Below, piece after piece: positions 10,806 through 19,531 of a stretch of 64,000 bases of DNA (the first letter of the stretch is position 1; each line of letters begins with the position of its first letter). The DNA comes from Cupriavidus necator N-1. Lineage in GTDB: Bacteria; Pseudomonadota; Gammaproteobacteria; Burkholderiales; Burkholderiaceae. Both the position numbers and the translations under genes were made by a program. The notes beneath the pieces are model-generated. The model worked only from the letters and a program-made list of their open reading frames with translations, was not told the origin of the DNA and did not search any database. The stretch covers positions 1,736,001 to 1,800,000 of the forward strand of contig NC_015723.1 of the NCBI RefSeq assembly GCF_000219215.1, written 5' to 3'.

Positions 10806-12146
10806 ATGCGTACTGTTCTCTATCAGGAAGATGCCGGGCAAGTCACGCACGCGCTGTGCAGGAAAGGGTTGCCTGACGGAGTGAGCCTATCCGCAAGCGG
10901 TGACGGGCTGCTCGTGGTCGTCGTGCGTGCTGCGCCCAGCCGCGTGGCGGAGGCCGCGGAGCAATGGCTGCGCGGGCGGCCGTTGCCGGATGCCTTTATC
11001 GTCGGCTGCACGGACGAGACCCGCTGTCATTGCCGCCCCGAATCCTGGTGGCCATCGTCGGTCTGCGATATCGTGACCGCTGTCGATGATGACTCACTGC
11101 TGAAAGAACTGGCGCTGCGGCTTGCCCGGCTGGCGGAGCTCGAGGAGATCGTCACGTCCGACTGGCTGCGCCGGCGCGCTGTCGGAGAATCGATTGCATG
11201 GCGCAGCACCTTGCGTGCGGTGGCGGAGGCCGGCCGGCTTGGGCGCGGCGCTTGTCTGCTGCTTGGGGAAAGTGGCGTCGGCAAGGAGTTGCTGGCCCGG
11301 CTGGTGCATGATCTCGATCCTTCGCGCAGGCGTGGTCCGTTTGTCGTGGTCGACTGCACGACGCTGAGTCCCGAATTGTCCGGCAGCGAACTGTTCGGCC
11401 ATGCCAAGGGTGCATTCACGCATGCCGTCACGGCGCGCGACGGCGCCGTGGCATTGGCGGACTGCGGAACGCTGTTTCTTGACGAGATCGGCGAACTCGA
11501 GCTGCCGCTCCAGGCGCGGCTGTTGCGCGTGATTCAGGAGCGGATGTACAAGCGCGTGGGGGAAGACACCTGGCGGCGCTCTGACTTTCGCCTCACCTGT
11601 GCGACGAATCGCGATCTCGAAGCCGAGGTGGAGGCCGGGCGCTTTCGCCGCGACCTGTATTTCCGCATCTCGCAATGGACCGTACGTGCACCGTCATTGT
11701 CGGAACGACGCGAAGATATCCCGCTGCTGGTGCGGCACTTCCTGAGCGAGCATGACGACGCGCCGCGTATTATGCCGGAGGTCATGGAACAGCTGATGTG
11801 CCGCGACTACCCCGGCAATGTGCGCGAGTTGCGCAACGTGGTATTACGCATGGCCGAGCGTCAGCGTGGCTTCGGTGTATTGAGCACAGGATCGCTCGAT
11901 CGTCCGTCCATCCCTGCCGCTGCCGATACGCTCGCGGCATGGACGCAGATGCTGGCGCTTGCGGTGGAAGGCGCGCTTGATGCAGGGCTGGGTCTAAAAC
12001 ATATCGGGCAAATTGCCGAGACCATCGCCGTGCAGGCTGCCGAACGACGCACGGGATCGACCAACCGCGCCGCCGAGCTATTGCAGGTCACGCCGCGCGC
12101 CTTGCAATTGCGACGGCAGGTGCGGCCCGACGGTGGCAGCGCGTAG
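10806..12146 (+). CDS. Sigma-54-dependent enhancer-binding transcriptional activator
   Basis: The protein has 446 residues. An N-terminal domain (1-120) that I do not recognise is followed by a sigma-54 AAA+ domain: Walker A GESGVGKE (154-161), the sigma-54 contact loop spelled GAFTHA (202-207) instead of the usual GAFTGA, Walker [10 protein letters not shown] (222-230) and a [10 protein letters not shown] block (335-344). A short Fis-type helix-turn-helix ([18 protein letters not shown]) closes the protein. No canonical receiver, GAF or PAS domain is visible at the N-terminus, although an all-beta/alpha fold is possible. It runs convergently with the six-gene operon, its stop lying 9 bp from that of the amidohydrolase. 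The operon has a sigma-54 promoter and two palindromes upstream, so this is very probably its activator. Confidence 0.92.
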   Translation: MRTVLYQEDAGQVTHALCRKGLPDGVSLSASGDGLLVVVVRAAPSRVAEAAEQWLRGRPLPDAFIVGCTDETRCHCRPESWWPSSVCDIVTAVDDDSLLKELALRLARLAELEEIVTSDWLRRRAVGESIAWRSTLRAVAEAGRLGRGACLLLGESGVGKELLARLVHDLDPSRRRGPFVVVDCTTLSPELSGSELFGHAKGAFTHAVTARDGAVALADCGTLFLDEIGELELPLQARLLRVIQERMYKRVGEDTWRRSDFRLTCATNRDLEAEVEAGRFRRDLYFRISQWTVRAPSLSERREDIPLLVRHFLSEHDDAPRIMPEVMEQLMCRDYPGNVRELRNVVLRMAERQRGFGVLSTGSLDRPSIPAAADTLAAWTQMLALAVEGALDAGLGLKHIGQIAETIAVQAAERRTGSTNRAAELLQVTPRALQLRRQVRPDGGSA

Positions 12147-12155
12147 GACCCGATC

Positions 12156-12893
12156 TCACGCAACCGATACACGTCGCAGCAATCGCAAGGCATTACCGCC
12201 CGCGATCCACGCGAACGCGTCGGCGGATGGACGCAAAGCGCGGATCTTGGCAAGTTCGAGGCCCGGGTGCAACCAGGGACCATCGGAGCCGAACAACAGC
12301 TTGTGCGGCCCCGCGCGATGCAGCGCCTCTTCAAGCAGATCGAAGCGGCGCACACCGGCGGTGTCGGCGAACAGGTTGGGATGCCGTTCGATCAGGTCAA
12401 TCACGCGGCGCTGGGCCGCCCAGTCGTCGGCGAAACTACCAAGATGCGCGAACACGAACGCGACGCTGGGGTGCGTCTGCGCCAGCAGGCTTAGCGCACC
12501 GACATCGCCACCGGGGTCGTAGAGTACCGGCAGTTGCCAACGTTGCGCAGCATCGCAAACCTGTCGATGGATGGGTGCGTCGTGGTTATGCACCTTGATG
12601 CCGCGCAGTCCCAGCCGCAGGACCGCCTCCTCGATCATCGCGTGCACACGGTCACGGTCGCGCACGGCGTGGACCATCGCGAAGCCGGTCCAGCGACCCG
12701 GATCGGCACGCACCAGCGCAGCGACGTCGCGATTCCCTTGCGCATAGTCAGACTGGAATACCGGCAGCAGAATCGAATGGCTGATACCCGCTTCGCGCGC
12801 CCGGCGTGCGTAAGCGGCCAACGGTGCCGTGGTGTCCCAGGGACCGGTCATGCCATCGCCCTGCCCGGCGTGGACGTGGAAGTCGAGGATCAT
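12156..12893 (-). CDS. Amidohydrolase-2 family TIM-barrel metal-dependent hydrolase
   Basis: This 245-residue protein has the HxH metal motif at the N-terminus (DFHVHAG, H6 and H8), an HNH near the middle (GIKVHNH), FAHLGSF and the C-terminal metal Asp in FGSDGPW. These fit the amidohydrolase-2 (ACMSD/LigI-like) family, which performs hydrolysis or non-oxidative decarboxylation. It is the last gene of the sigma-54-controlled operon and overlaps the GIY-YIG gene by 4 nt (ATGA). It is cytoplasmic, with no signal peptide. Its substrate is unknown; within this operon it might act on a product linked to the upstream PLP enzyme, but this is inference. Confidence 0.8.
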   Translation of the reverse strand: MILDFHVHAGQGDGMTGPWDTTAPLAAYARRAREAGISHSILLPVFQSDYAQGNRDVAALVRADPGRWTGFAMVHAVRDRDRVHAMIEEAVLRLGLRGIKVHNHDAPIHRQVCDAAQRWQLPVLYDPGGDVGALSLLAQTHPSVAFVFAHLGSFADDWAAQRRVIDLIERHPNLFADTAGVRRFDLLEEALHRAGPHKLLFGSDGPWLHPGLELAKIRALRPSADAFAWIAGGNALRLLRRVSVA

Positions 12894-13741
12894 GGCGCGG
12901 CGTAGGCATCGAAAGGCACTTCGAACTGCGTTCCCGCCTTGATATGCATCGTATTGGCCGTCGGCCGAAAGTCCTTTGCCAGCTCCGGGGGCATGGCGTT
13001 GCGTATGACAAGGTCTTTCTCACCGACTGTCACCAGATTGGTCAGCACCCGGTTCGCCAGCGTCGATGGCATTCCCGATCTAAGCCTTCCGTTCAATCGC
13101 AGCTTCCGATCCACCCAGCTGAGCAATGTGTGCTCGATTGCCGCCGCTACCGGGTTCTTCCGCGTAGGAGCGGTCCAGATGAATTTCGGTCCCACGCATG
13201 TAAGCGCCCGCTGGTACTGAAACCATTGTCTAAGCCGGGCTTCGAGCGCATTGGAGTGACCGATGTAGGTGGGCACCGCGCCATCACTGAATATGTAGAC
13301 CCCAGGTCCCGCAACGCCGCGAGAAGCGTCTTCCAGGGAGCTCCAGCGCCTCCACTTCAGTTCGATATCCAATGACACGGGCGGCGGTGCCAACTTCGGC
13401 CGCAGATGTGTCAATTCCTCATCGAAGGCTTCGGACAGGTGCCCCAGCGACGGCATCGGGGACAAGCTCAGTCCCACCAGCGACAGCACGCCCTGCTGCT
13501 GGCGCGCCAGTAGACACGCCTGGCAACATGCACCCTCGCCCCGGCTCTCGAATCGCGCGGTACCCAGCCGCGGCTGGGTGCTGACGCGCCGAGCACGCGC
13601 AACAATCTGGCGCAGGTCGTTGACGAGCATCTGCGGCGGCGTTCCGGGCGGATAGCGGCGCGCGTCGGCCACGAGCCGCATCAGCCGGCGCATGCGCCAC
13701 GGTGCCAGGTCAAGGATTTCGCCGTCTGCGGTCTTAAACAT
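12890..13741 (-). CDS. GIY-YIG domain protein of unknown role
   Basis: I start the gene at the ATG at 13741, which has GGAGG upstream and overlaps the preceding gene by 8 nt; a longer reading frame to 13933 lies inside that gene. The protein has 283 residues. The N-terminal half (1-120) is not recognised and carries ACCQAC at 71-76. The second half has a GIY-YIG fold: GVY (147-149), TYIG (158-161), conserved Arg169 and a candidate catalytic Glu203 in AAIEHTLL. GIY-YIG domains usually cut DNA, but in this operon of enzymes and a protease-like protein the substrate may differ. All canonical residues are present, so activity is plausible. It overlaps the amidohydrolase gene by 4 nt. Confidence 0.72.
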   Translation of the reverse strand: MFKTADGEILDLAPWRMRRLMRLVADARRYPPGTPPQMLVNDLRQIVARARRVSTQPRLGTARFESRGEGACCQACLLARQQQGVLSLVGLSLSPMPSLGHLSEAFDEELTHLRPKLAPPPVSLDIELKWRRWSSLEDASRGVAGPGVYIFSDGAVPTYIGHSNALEARLRQWFQYQRALTCVGPKFIWTAPTRKNPVAAAIEHTLLSWVDRKLRLNGRLRSGMPSTLANRVLTNLVTVGEKDLVIRNAMPPELAKDFRPTANTMHIKAGTQFEVPFDAYAAP

Positions 13742-14855
13742 GATGCCTCCCCATGGACTTGGATAGCGTTTCGTCGGACGCGGGCAGCGCAGGCGCCGTC
13801 GCTGCCATCGTCTGCACCAGTCCGTCGATATCGGACAGCCGATGATCGGCACGCACGATCGCGACCACCGCATGGCGGTTCTCGGCATCGTGCAATAACG
13901 CGGTACGAAACCCACACGCACGCAGCGAGGCATGCAGCGCCTGTGTTCGCCCCGGCGTACTCAGATGAATACGTTGCATCGGATGCAGTGGCAGCGTTGC
14001 GGACAGATCTGGCAGCACGGTACGAGCCAGCGACAGCAGGCCCGCACGCAGCCGCCGCACGAAGTAGAGCAGGCGCGTACGCAGCCAGTCTCCGGTGCGC
14101 CGATTGGCGTCTAGTGCATCGAGCGCCGCCAACAGCGCGGCCTGGTTAGCAGCGCTGCAATGCGACTGCGTGGGACCATTGCACGCAATGTCACTGACCA
14201 ACGCGGCGGGCCCGCACAGCGTGGCCAGCGGCACGCCGAATGCCTTGGCCCATGACGCCAACAGCAGGACCGGGTCCGATGGCCCCAGGCCGCCGTGCAC
14301 GGCGATGCCACCACCACCCAGCCCCCACGGCTGCTTTGGTATGGGATGCTCACCGAGGAGCCCAAGGACCTGACTATGGTCGATCACGAGCAAGCCATCG
14401 CGTGAAGCGACGGCTTCCAGATATCCCTGCGGCGCGATCGGCATGCCGTTCCGCAGTGTGGCGTCTGTGATGACTGCCGGCGGCTTGCCCGCCCTGCTAC
14501 GGCGCAATACGCGTACCAGTGCGGCAGGATCGCCATGCGCGAACCACGACAGCGATGCGCCCAAGCCACTTACGCGCTCGAGGCTCCAGCGCATGACCGG
14601 ATATAGCGCTTCGTCGGCAATCAACACGTGGCTGCGCGCGAGGCGGTCGAAGGTATCGATCGCCAGATGCAGCGTGGACGGCGCCACCGCACCGGCCTCG
14701 CAACCCTGCAACTCGGCTGCGCGCGCGGCAACGCCACGCGCCTGCGGCGATGCCGCGAGCGATGCGGGCACACCGCTCGTCAATGCGGCATAGTCGCCGA
14801 GGCGCGCGGCCGGATGCGTCATGCCAAGGTATAACGCCGAGGCAAAGTCGATCAT
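13734..14855 (-). CDS. AONS-like fold-type I PLP-dependent enzyme
   Basis: The 373-residue protein resembles the alpha-oxoamine synthase / class I-II aminotransferase group (8-amino-7-oxononanoate synthase, KBL). The Schiff-base lysine is K204 in LLLASWAKAFGVP, and the PLP-pyridine Asp is D159 in LLVIDHSQVLGLLG. Compared with the usual DEAHS signature, the conserved His is replaced by Gln (DHSQ), which departs from true AONS enzymes. Family members condense an amino acid with an acyl-CoA; the substrates here are unknown. No bio genes are nearby, so a biotin role is unlikely. It overlaps its upstream neighbour by 4 nt (ATGA) and the GIY-YIG gene by 8 nt. Confidence 0.75.
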   Translation of the reverse strand: MIDFASALYLGMTHPAARLGDYAALTSGVPASLAASPQARGVAARAAELQGCEAGAVAPSTLHLAIDTFDRLARSHVLIADEALYPVMRWSLERVSGLGASLSWFAHGDPAALVRVLRRSRAGKPPAVITDATLRNGMPIAPQGYLEAVASRDGLLVIDHSQVLGLLGEHPIPKQPWGLGGGGIAVHGGLGPSDPVLLLASWAKAFGVPLATLCGPAALVSDIACNGPTQSHCSAANQAALLAALDALDANRRTGDWLRTRLLYFVRRLRAGLLSLARTVLPDLSATLPLHPMQRIHLSTPGRTQALHASLRACGFRTALLHDAENRHAVVAIVRADHRLSDIDGLVQTMAATAPALPASDETLSKSMGRHHV

Positions 14856-17014
14856 GGCCGCGGCCCCTCACGCCACCCGCTTCCCTTGTACTCGTGCAAC
14901 CGGCGCAGCAGATGCATGCCCGGGACCTGCACGTCCACCGGCTCAGCACCCACGTCGACGCCCGTTACCGCGCGATACGAGTGGATATACGCCTGGATCT
15001 CAGGCCGGAAGAATGCGGCCCAGTTGGCAGCATTCGCGGGATCGTGGATCGAGTTCCAGTCGCTCCAGCGGATCGACGCCACGATCTGCTCGCCCATGGT
15101 GGCGAGCTGCCAGAACTGGTAGGGATTGGTGTCGCCCCAGCCCTGCAGCTTGCGCATGCTTTCCACCGAATGCATCCACGGCTCAGGGTACGCGATCATC
15201 GAGCGCCGCGGCAGGAACTCGCGGAACTCGGGCCGCGCCAGCATCCATTGCTGCATCATCATTTCCACGCGTGATGTAGTGGGCAGATCGCGGAACTGGT
15301 TGTGCGCGCCTTCCGAAAGAATCAGGTGGACTTCGCGCAGCGCGTTGAGCAGCGGGAACCCGTCCGGCACCACCGTGGTGTCGTCGGCCTGGCGGAAGAA
15401 CGGCACGCACAGATTGAGCAGCGTATGGAACGCGGCGAGGAACTTGCTGCGCGTGTCGGCCGCTTGCATGCGCGGCACCGCCTTGCCGATCAGCTGGAAC
15501 CCGTATTCGTGCAGATACTCCGCGGCGCGGCGCTCGATCGGCAGCCGGTGCTGCTCGTCCTGGACCCAGCCCCAGATCATGTTGTTGAGCGGCCGCAGCG
15601 GATCCATCTCGAGTGCGCCAAGCGGATCGTTCGGGCCCGACGCTACGTTCTGGAAGCGGCGCGAGATGGCGTTCATCGTCTGCACGAGCTGGAGCTCTTC
15701 CATCCAGTAACTCCAGATCAGTTCGACGAGGGGCGGCTGCGCGAGCTTGGCCGAGACATTGCGGTTCCAGAATTGCAGCCAGAGACATCCCTCGCCACAC
15801 ATGTCCCGCTCCTCGCCGGCGAGCGTGATTTCATCGTCGACCATGTTCTCGATCATGCCCGCGGCATCGGTACCGCCCATGGCCAACGCCACACGCTGCA
15901 GGTAGGGAATGGCCGGCGGAATGTTGTTTTCCTCGCCGAAGTACTTGAGGGCCAGTGCCTTGATATCGGGCTCGGTGAGGTTCAGCCCCAACCGTTCATT
16001 CGCGAGGTCGCGAACAGCGGGATCGGCAATCAGCAGGTCTACCATCGTCTGCAGCTCCGAGGCCGGCGGTACCACAGCGCCCCAGGTCACGACGAATGCT
16101 TCGGTCGCGACCTTGAGGGCGCGATAGGCATCAGTGTCCGTGAATGGCAGAAAGCGGCGGTGACTGAGTTCGACGGCCTTTTTGTACAGCGGTGCGTTAG
16201 TGCCGACGTCCCTGCCGACATCCCCTGATTTAGCGAACGATTTCGGGAAGAACAGGCGGTCCATCTGTTCGATGTAGTTGTCCCACCCGAGCTTCACCGA
16301 ATTGAGCTTGATCAGCATCCACAAGCCGACGTCACCGGTCAATGCGCGGGTGGTGCGCTGGAGCGTGACGGGCCTGGGATGACCGTCGTGTTCCCGCGAC
16401 ATCGGGCCGGAGCGCTCGGTGATGGGGTCGGGGAGCGGGAGATAGCGGTGCGTCTTAGGTGTTACCGCCGGCAGATTGGCTGAGGCGGCGGCTTCGGCAG
16501 GCATCGCGATCGGCGTAGCATGCAGAGCAGTGGCCGTAGCGATGATCGTCGGATCCGGTGTGGGCGCCGGCGCCACGACGGCGGGTGCCGCAACCGTCTC
16601 CGGTTGATCTGCGGCCAATGTCGCGTAGATCATCACTCCGTTGTCATGATCTAGCGTCGCGCTCAGAATCGTATACGGCATCGCGTGCGATTCAAAGTCC
16701 GATAAGGTGAACATGCTCTGGAGCTTGTGCCTGAATTCGACTATTTGCTTGTCGATGTCCGGCCCGTTTGGGCCCCTCTCAACCCCTTGCCCTTTAAGCC
16801 AAATCTTCAATTCGACACGGTACGTGGGATCGTAGTCCACGCTACTTTCCTTGGGGAAACTCAGGAAATCGGGCATGGAATCAGCGATGTACTGACAGTC
16901 TCGGACGACAACCCAGGCGTGCTTGAGCACGCTGCGGGGGTTCGGTAGCTCGTGCTTCCCTTTTCCAATCGCCGCACGCGGGCGAAGCTGGACCGGCAGA
17001 TAGATCTCGCTCAT
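14852..17014 (-). CDS. Large protein of unknown family (720 aa)
   Basis: I do not recognise this protein. The N-terminal 130 residues look like a compact domain. An Ala/Pro/Thr-rich linker (about 135-195) follows, and a long, Trp- and Met-rich, mainly helical C-terminal part (about 210-720) contains EERDMCGEGCLWLQFW, MIWGWVQDEQHRLP and YQFWQLATMGEQIVASIRWSDW. There is no signal peptide and no clear transmembrane helix, so it is probably cytoplasmic or secreted by another route. No nucleotide-binding or catalytic motif stands out. It is the third gene of the sigma-54 operon, 25 bp after the HEVGH gene, and overlaps the PLP-enzyme gene by 4 nt. Its size and central place suggest it is a core component of whatever the operon makes. 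Confidence 0.7.
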   Translation of the reverse strand: MSEIYLPVQLRPRAAIGKGKHELPNPRSVLKHAWVVVRDCQYIADSMPDFLSFPKESSVDYDPTYRVELKIWLKGQGVERGPNGPDIDKQIVEFRHKLQSMFTLSDFESHAMPYTILSATLDHDNGVMIYATLAADQPETVAAPAVVAPAPTPDPTIIATATALHATPIAMPAEAAASANLPAVTPKTHRYLPLPDPITERSGPMSREHDGHPRPVTLQRTTRALTGDVGLWMLIKLNSVKLGWDNYIEQMDRLFFPKSFAKSGDVGRDVGTNAPLYKKAVELSHRRFLPFTDTDAYRALKVATEAFVVTWGAVVPPASELQTMVDLLIADPAVRDLANERLGLNLTEPDIKALALKYFGEENNIPPAIPYLQRVALAMGGTDAAGMIENMVDDEITLAGEERDMCGEGCLWLQFWNRNVSAKLAQPPLVELIWSYWMEELQLVQTMNAISRRFQNVASGPNDPLGALEMDPLRPLNNMIWGWVQDEQHRLPIERRAAEYLHEYGFQLIGKAVPRMQAADTRSKFLAAFHTLLNLCVPFFRQADDTTVVPDGFPLLNALREVHLILSEGAHNQFRDLPTTSRVEMMMQQWMLARPEFREFLPRRSMIAYPEPWMHSVESMRKLQGWGDTNPYQFWQLATMGEQIVASIRWSDWNSIHDPANAANWAAFFRPEIQAYIHSYRAVTGVDVGAEPVDVQVPGMHLLRRLHEYKGSGWREGPRP

Positions 17015-17039
17015 CTTCGTTCTCCTTGATCATCGAGCT

Positions 17040-18398
17040 TCACGCATACGCCGCAAACGGCAACCCATGACTCTGGCGCGGCGCTGGCACCGGCCGCCGC
17101 TGGTTCAGCACTACGCTCAGTTGCGGGTCTCCCGCGCGCCACGGCAGATACCCCGCCAGTGCCCAGCGCTGCAGCAGTTCCGAAATCACGCCCAGTTCCT
17201 GACTGGCGGGCAGCAGCCCACTGAAGCGCGCCTGCCCGAGTACCGCGAACGCGAGCGTGGGGGTATCGGCCAGGTACTGCTGCGGCCTGGACCTGACCAT
17301 GTGCCAGCGTTGCAGCAGCAGGCGCGGATGGCGGTCGGGCAAACGCAAGGCTTCGCCAAGCATGCGTCCCTGCAACGACGGCGGGCGGATTGACAGCAGC
17401 GCCGACACGAAAGCGGGGATGGCCGCGCCTAGCGTCTCGAACGACTTTCGCTGGCTGGCCGACATTTGCGAGGGCGGATACAGTCGCTCCCACAGCTGCG
17501 CCAGTTCGGCCCACTGCGGATGGGGATAGAGCGCGTTGCCCATGGCGATCGACAGCTTGACGCGGATCCACGGCGCCGGGTGGGGATCGTCGAGATTGAT
17601 GCGCAGGACGAACGCGCGCGGCAGGCTCACCACGCTCATCAGCCCGCAGGTGGCCGCGATGCCAACGCGCGACACCGCCCACAGATCCGCGACAATCTCG
17701 CTGATCCAGCGCTCCCAGACCCGCCAGATCGAATGTGCCGGACCGCGCCCGAAGCTGGCCGCCGACGCGCGCCGGTAGCTGTTCACGAGATCGAGCAACG
17801 CCGCTGCCTGGTGCCCGACCTCATGAAACAGCGACGCGGCCACGCCGGTGCCGACCATGCGTTCGCGCGGCATGCGAATCACCGCGACCGGATTGGCGCC
17901 ACCGCCCGGCAGGCGCGTGCGTGCGCGCCGGATGGCACCGCCATGCCCGCGCTCCACGTAGCAGATGACCGGTGGCGGCGCCATCGACAGGCCCGGCTGC
18001 CTGAGCCCGTCCTGCGCCGCCACGTCGAGCCCCGACAGCCAGATGCCCGTGCCATGCTGGCTGCGCTGCGTCAGCACTTCCGCAAAGATCTCGAAGTGCG
18101 TCAGTGCCGCATGGAAATAGAGCTTGAGCAAGGCGTAGCGTTGCTGCGCACGGGCCACGTCGACGGGCACCGGCAGCGCGTGCCGCAGATCGCGCAGGAA
18201 CCGCGCGATGCGGATGCGCAACTGCCTGCGCGCGGCCTGCATATGACGCTCGATGGCCCCCATCGCTTCGTCGCTGACATTGGCGGCGGGCACCATCGGC
18301 ATCTGCAGCGCATAGGGTAGCTGGGCATCGAGCCGGGCGCGTATGCCCAGCACCTCCTGCTCGAGCAGGCGCAGCGCGTGTGTGCATGCGTTGGTCAC
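17040..18398 (-). CDS. Gluzincin-like HExxH protein, putative zinc metallopeptidase
   Basis: The 452-residue protein has HEVGH at 192-196 (SLFHEVGHQAAALLDL) and a downstream WISEIVADLWA whose E234 fits the third zinc ligand of gluzincins (HExxH plus ExxxD). This arrangement suggests an active zinc peptidase, although I cannot assign a MEROPS family. The N-terminal 140 residues are helical and Arg-rich. No signal peptide is present. It lies 17 bp downstream of the EFE-repeat gene and 25 bp upstream of the 720-aa gene in the sigma-54 operon. A natural guess is that it processes or binds the repeat protein encoded just before it, but nothing in the sequence proves this. Confidence 0.75.
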   Translation of the reverse strand: MTNACTHALRLLEQEVLGIRARLDAQLPYALQMPMVPAANVSDEAMGAIERHMQAARRQLRIRIARFLRDLRHALPVPVDVARAQQRYALLKLYFHAALTHFEIFAEVLTQRSQHGTGIWLSGLDVAAQDGLRQPGLSMAPPPVICYVERGHGGAIRRARTRLPGGGANPVAVIRMPRERMVGTGVAASLFHEVGHQAAALLDLVNSYRRASAASFGRGPAHSIWRVWERWISEIVADLWAVSRVGIAATCGLMSVVSLPRAFVLRINLDDPHPAPWIRVKLSIAMGNALYPHPQWAELAQLWERLYPPSQMSASQRKSFETLGAAIPAFVSALLSIRPPSLQGRMLGEALRLPDRHPRLLLQRWHMVRSRPQQYLADTPTLAFAVLGQARFSGLLPASQELGVISELLQRWALAGYLPWRAGDPQLSVVLNQRRPVPAPRQSHGLPFAAYA

Positions 18399-18415
18399 GG
18401 CGGGTCTCCGCGCGC

Positions 18416-19354
18416 TCAGTACGCCGGCCGCGGCGACGCGAGATACAGAATGATGGCGCGGCCATTGCGCGAGCGGCGCCAGGTGCCGCGGGCGGGGATC
18501 GCATGCACATGGCCCGTCGGGCGGGTGCCGCAGGTGGGGCAGGTCGCTGTCGCGCCGGCAATGCCCGTAACGCCGGGAGCGCCGGTCGCGCCGTTGACAG
18601 CGGGGACGCCGCCGAACGTCGGGGGCGCGGGCACAGTTTCCGTTGCCCCGCCGAAGATCGGCATGGGCAATTGGCGTGCGGAAGCCACACCGTTCTGCGA
18701 GATGGCACGCATCGCTGGCAGCAGGCCCGGCGCCACCTGCCGCGCACCGCGCAGGAACGCAATGCGCGCCGCGCGTGCGGGCGGCATATTGCGCGGCATC
18801 GACATGAGGTGGTTGGTCGCATGCTGGCCGATCCTGACCAGCCGGCGCGCGACTTCGAATTCGCGGTCCTCGTTACTGAGTCCCTCGAGCTCGAGCCCGA
18901 GCGCACTGCCGGCCATGCCCGCGAGCTTGCCGCCGATCAACCCACCCGCCCCTGGAACCACCAGATTGCCGAGCGCCGATCCGACGATCGGCAGTGCCGA
19001 CTTGGTAGCGGAACGCAGAATGCCGCCGAGCGCCTTGCCGGCCGCCGACCGGGCGAATCCCGTGGCCGCACGGCCTACAGACCTGACCAGGCCGCCAAGG
19101 AACTGTTCGAGCTCCTGCTCGCTGTTCACCGCCAGCAGCTCCGCGGCGAGCTCGAGCTCATGCATCTCGCCCGAGACTTCCTGCTCGAACTCGTTCTCGA
19201 ACTCATGCTCGGCCTGTTCGAACTCGTTCTCGAACTCGTTGGCGAATTCGTTCTCCTGCTCGAATTCACCCGACATTTCCGTGGCGAGTTCGTGTTCAAA
19301 CTCGTTGTAGCCAGCGCTCCAACCGCCAGGCCTCGAGCTTCCGATATCGTGCAT
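18416..19354 (-). CDS. Acidic EFE-repeat / glycine-zipper small protein, first gene of the sigma-54 operon
   Basis: The start is the ATG at 19354, preceded by a perfect AAAGGAG; a longer frame to 19432 would begin upstream of the promoter and is rejected. The 312-residue protein has four visible parts. Residues 17-68 form an acidic array of EFE/NEFE units (such as NEFENEFEQ). Residues 85-152 form a glycine-zipper, membrane-prone stretch (GKALGG, GSALG, GLIGGKLAGMAGSALG). A helical Arg/Ala-rich region (165-225) follows. The tail has a Pro/Gly/Thr-rich linker, CPTCG at 272-276 and a basic terminus (GTWRRSRNGRAIILYL). There is no classical signal peptide. I do not recognise a named family. Acidic repeats ahead of a glycine zipper suggest a leader-like or chaperoned membrane-active protein. 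Confidence 0.78.
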   Translation of the reverse strand: MHDIGSSRPGGWSAGYNEFEHELATEMSGEFEQENEFANEFENEFEQAEHEFENEFEQEVSGEMHELELAAELLAVNSEQELEQFLGGLVRSVGRAATGFARSAAGKALGGILRSATKSALPIVGSALGNLVVPGAGGLIGGKLAGMAGSALGLELEGLSNEDREFEVARRLVRIGQHATNHLMSMPRNMPPARAARIAFLRGARQVAPGLLPAMRAISQNGVASARQLPMPIFGGATETVPAPPTFGGVPAVNGATGAPGVTGIAGATATCPTCGTRPTGHVHAIPARGTWRRSRNGRAIILYLASPRPAY

Positions 19355-19408
19355 TTGCGGCTCCTTTCCGTTGAGGTAGGCGAGAGAGAACCTCGCGAAC
19401 CAGCTAAC

Positions 19409-19423
19409 GCAGGAGCCGTGCCA
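19409..19423 (-). promoter_or_regulatory. Sigma-54 (-24/-12) promoter of the EFE-repeat operon
   Basis: Read on the minus strand the site is TGGCACGGCTCCTGC. Against the consensus TGGCACGNNNNTTGC only one position differs (T to C), and the invariant GG (-24) and GC (-12) have correct spacing. Transcription would start near 19397, about 43 nt ahead of the AAAGGAG-led ATG at 19354. This rules out the longer start at 19432. Confidence 0.85.
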
Positions 19424-19489
19424 TCGCGTCACAAGACGATAGGCCGCTGATTTATTGGGGAATTTTGCCGATGGGCGGACGACAGGAGC

Positions 19490-19505
19490 GCGAAGATTGC
19501 TTCGC
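19490..19505. promoter_or_regulatory. Proximal enhancer (UAS) palindrome for the sigma-54 activator
   Basis: GCGAAG-ATTG-CTTCGC is a perfect inverted repeat, 67 bp upstream of the -24 element of the sigma-54 promoter. It shares its arms with a second palindrome whose centre is exactly 42 bp away, four helical turns. This is the usual layout for a hexamer-forming enhancer-binding protein. The regulator encoded at 10806-12146 is the obvious candidate. Confidence 0.75.
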
Positions 19506-19531
19506 TTTCAAGGGCTATCGCTAGACTGGAC

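Noticed and set aside
19160..19310. Tandem DNA repeats that could suggest a CRISPR or microsatellite
   Set aside because: The repeats encode the in-frame EFE/NEFE protein units; there are no regular spacers.
19355..19432. Upstream extension of the EFE-repeat gene to 19432
   Set aside because: The added codons overlap the sigma-54 promoter, and the ATG at 19354 has a perfect AAAGGAG.
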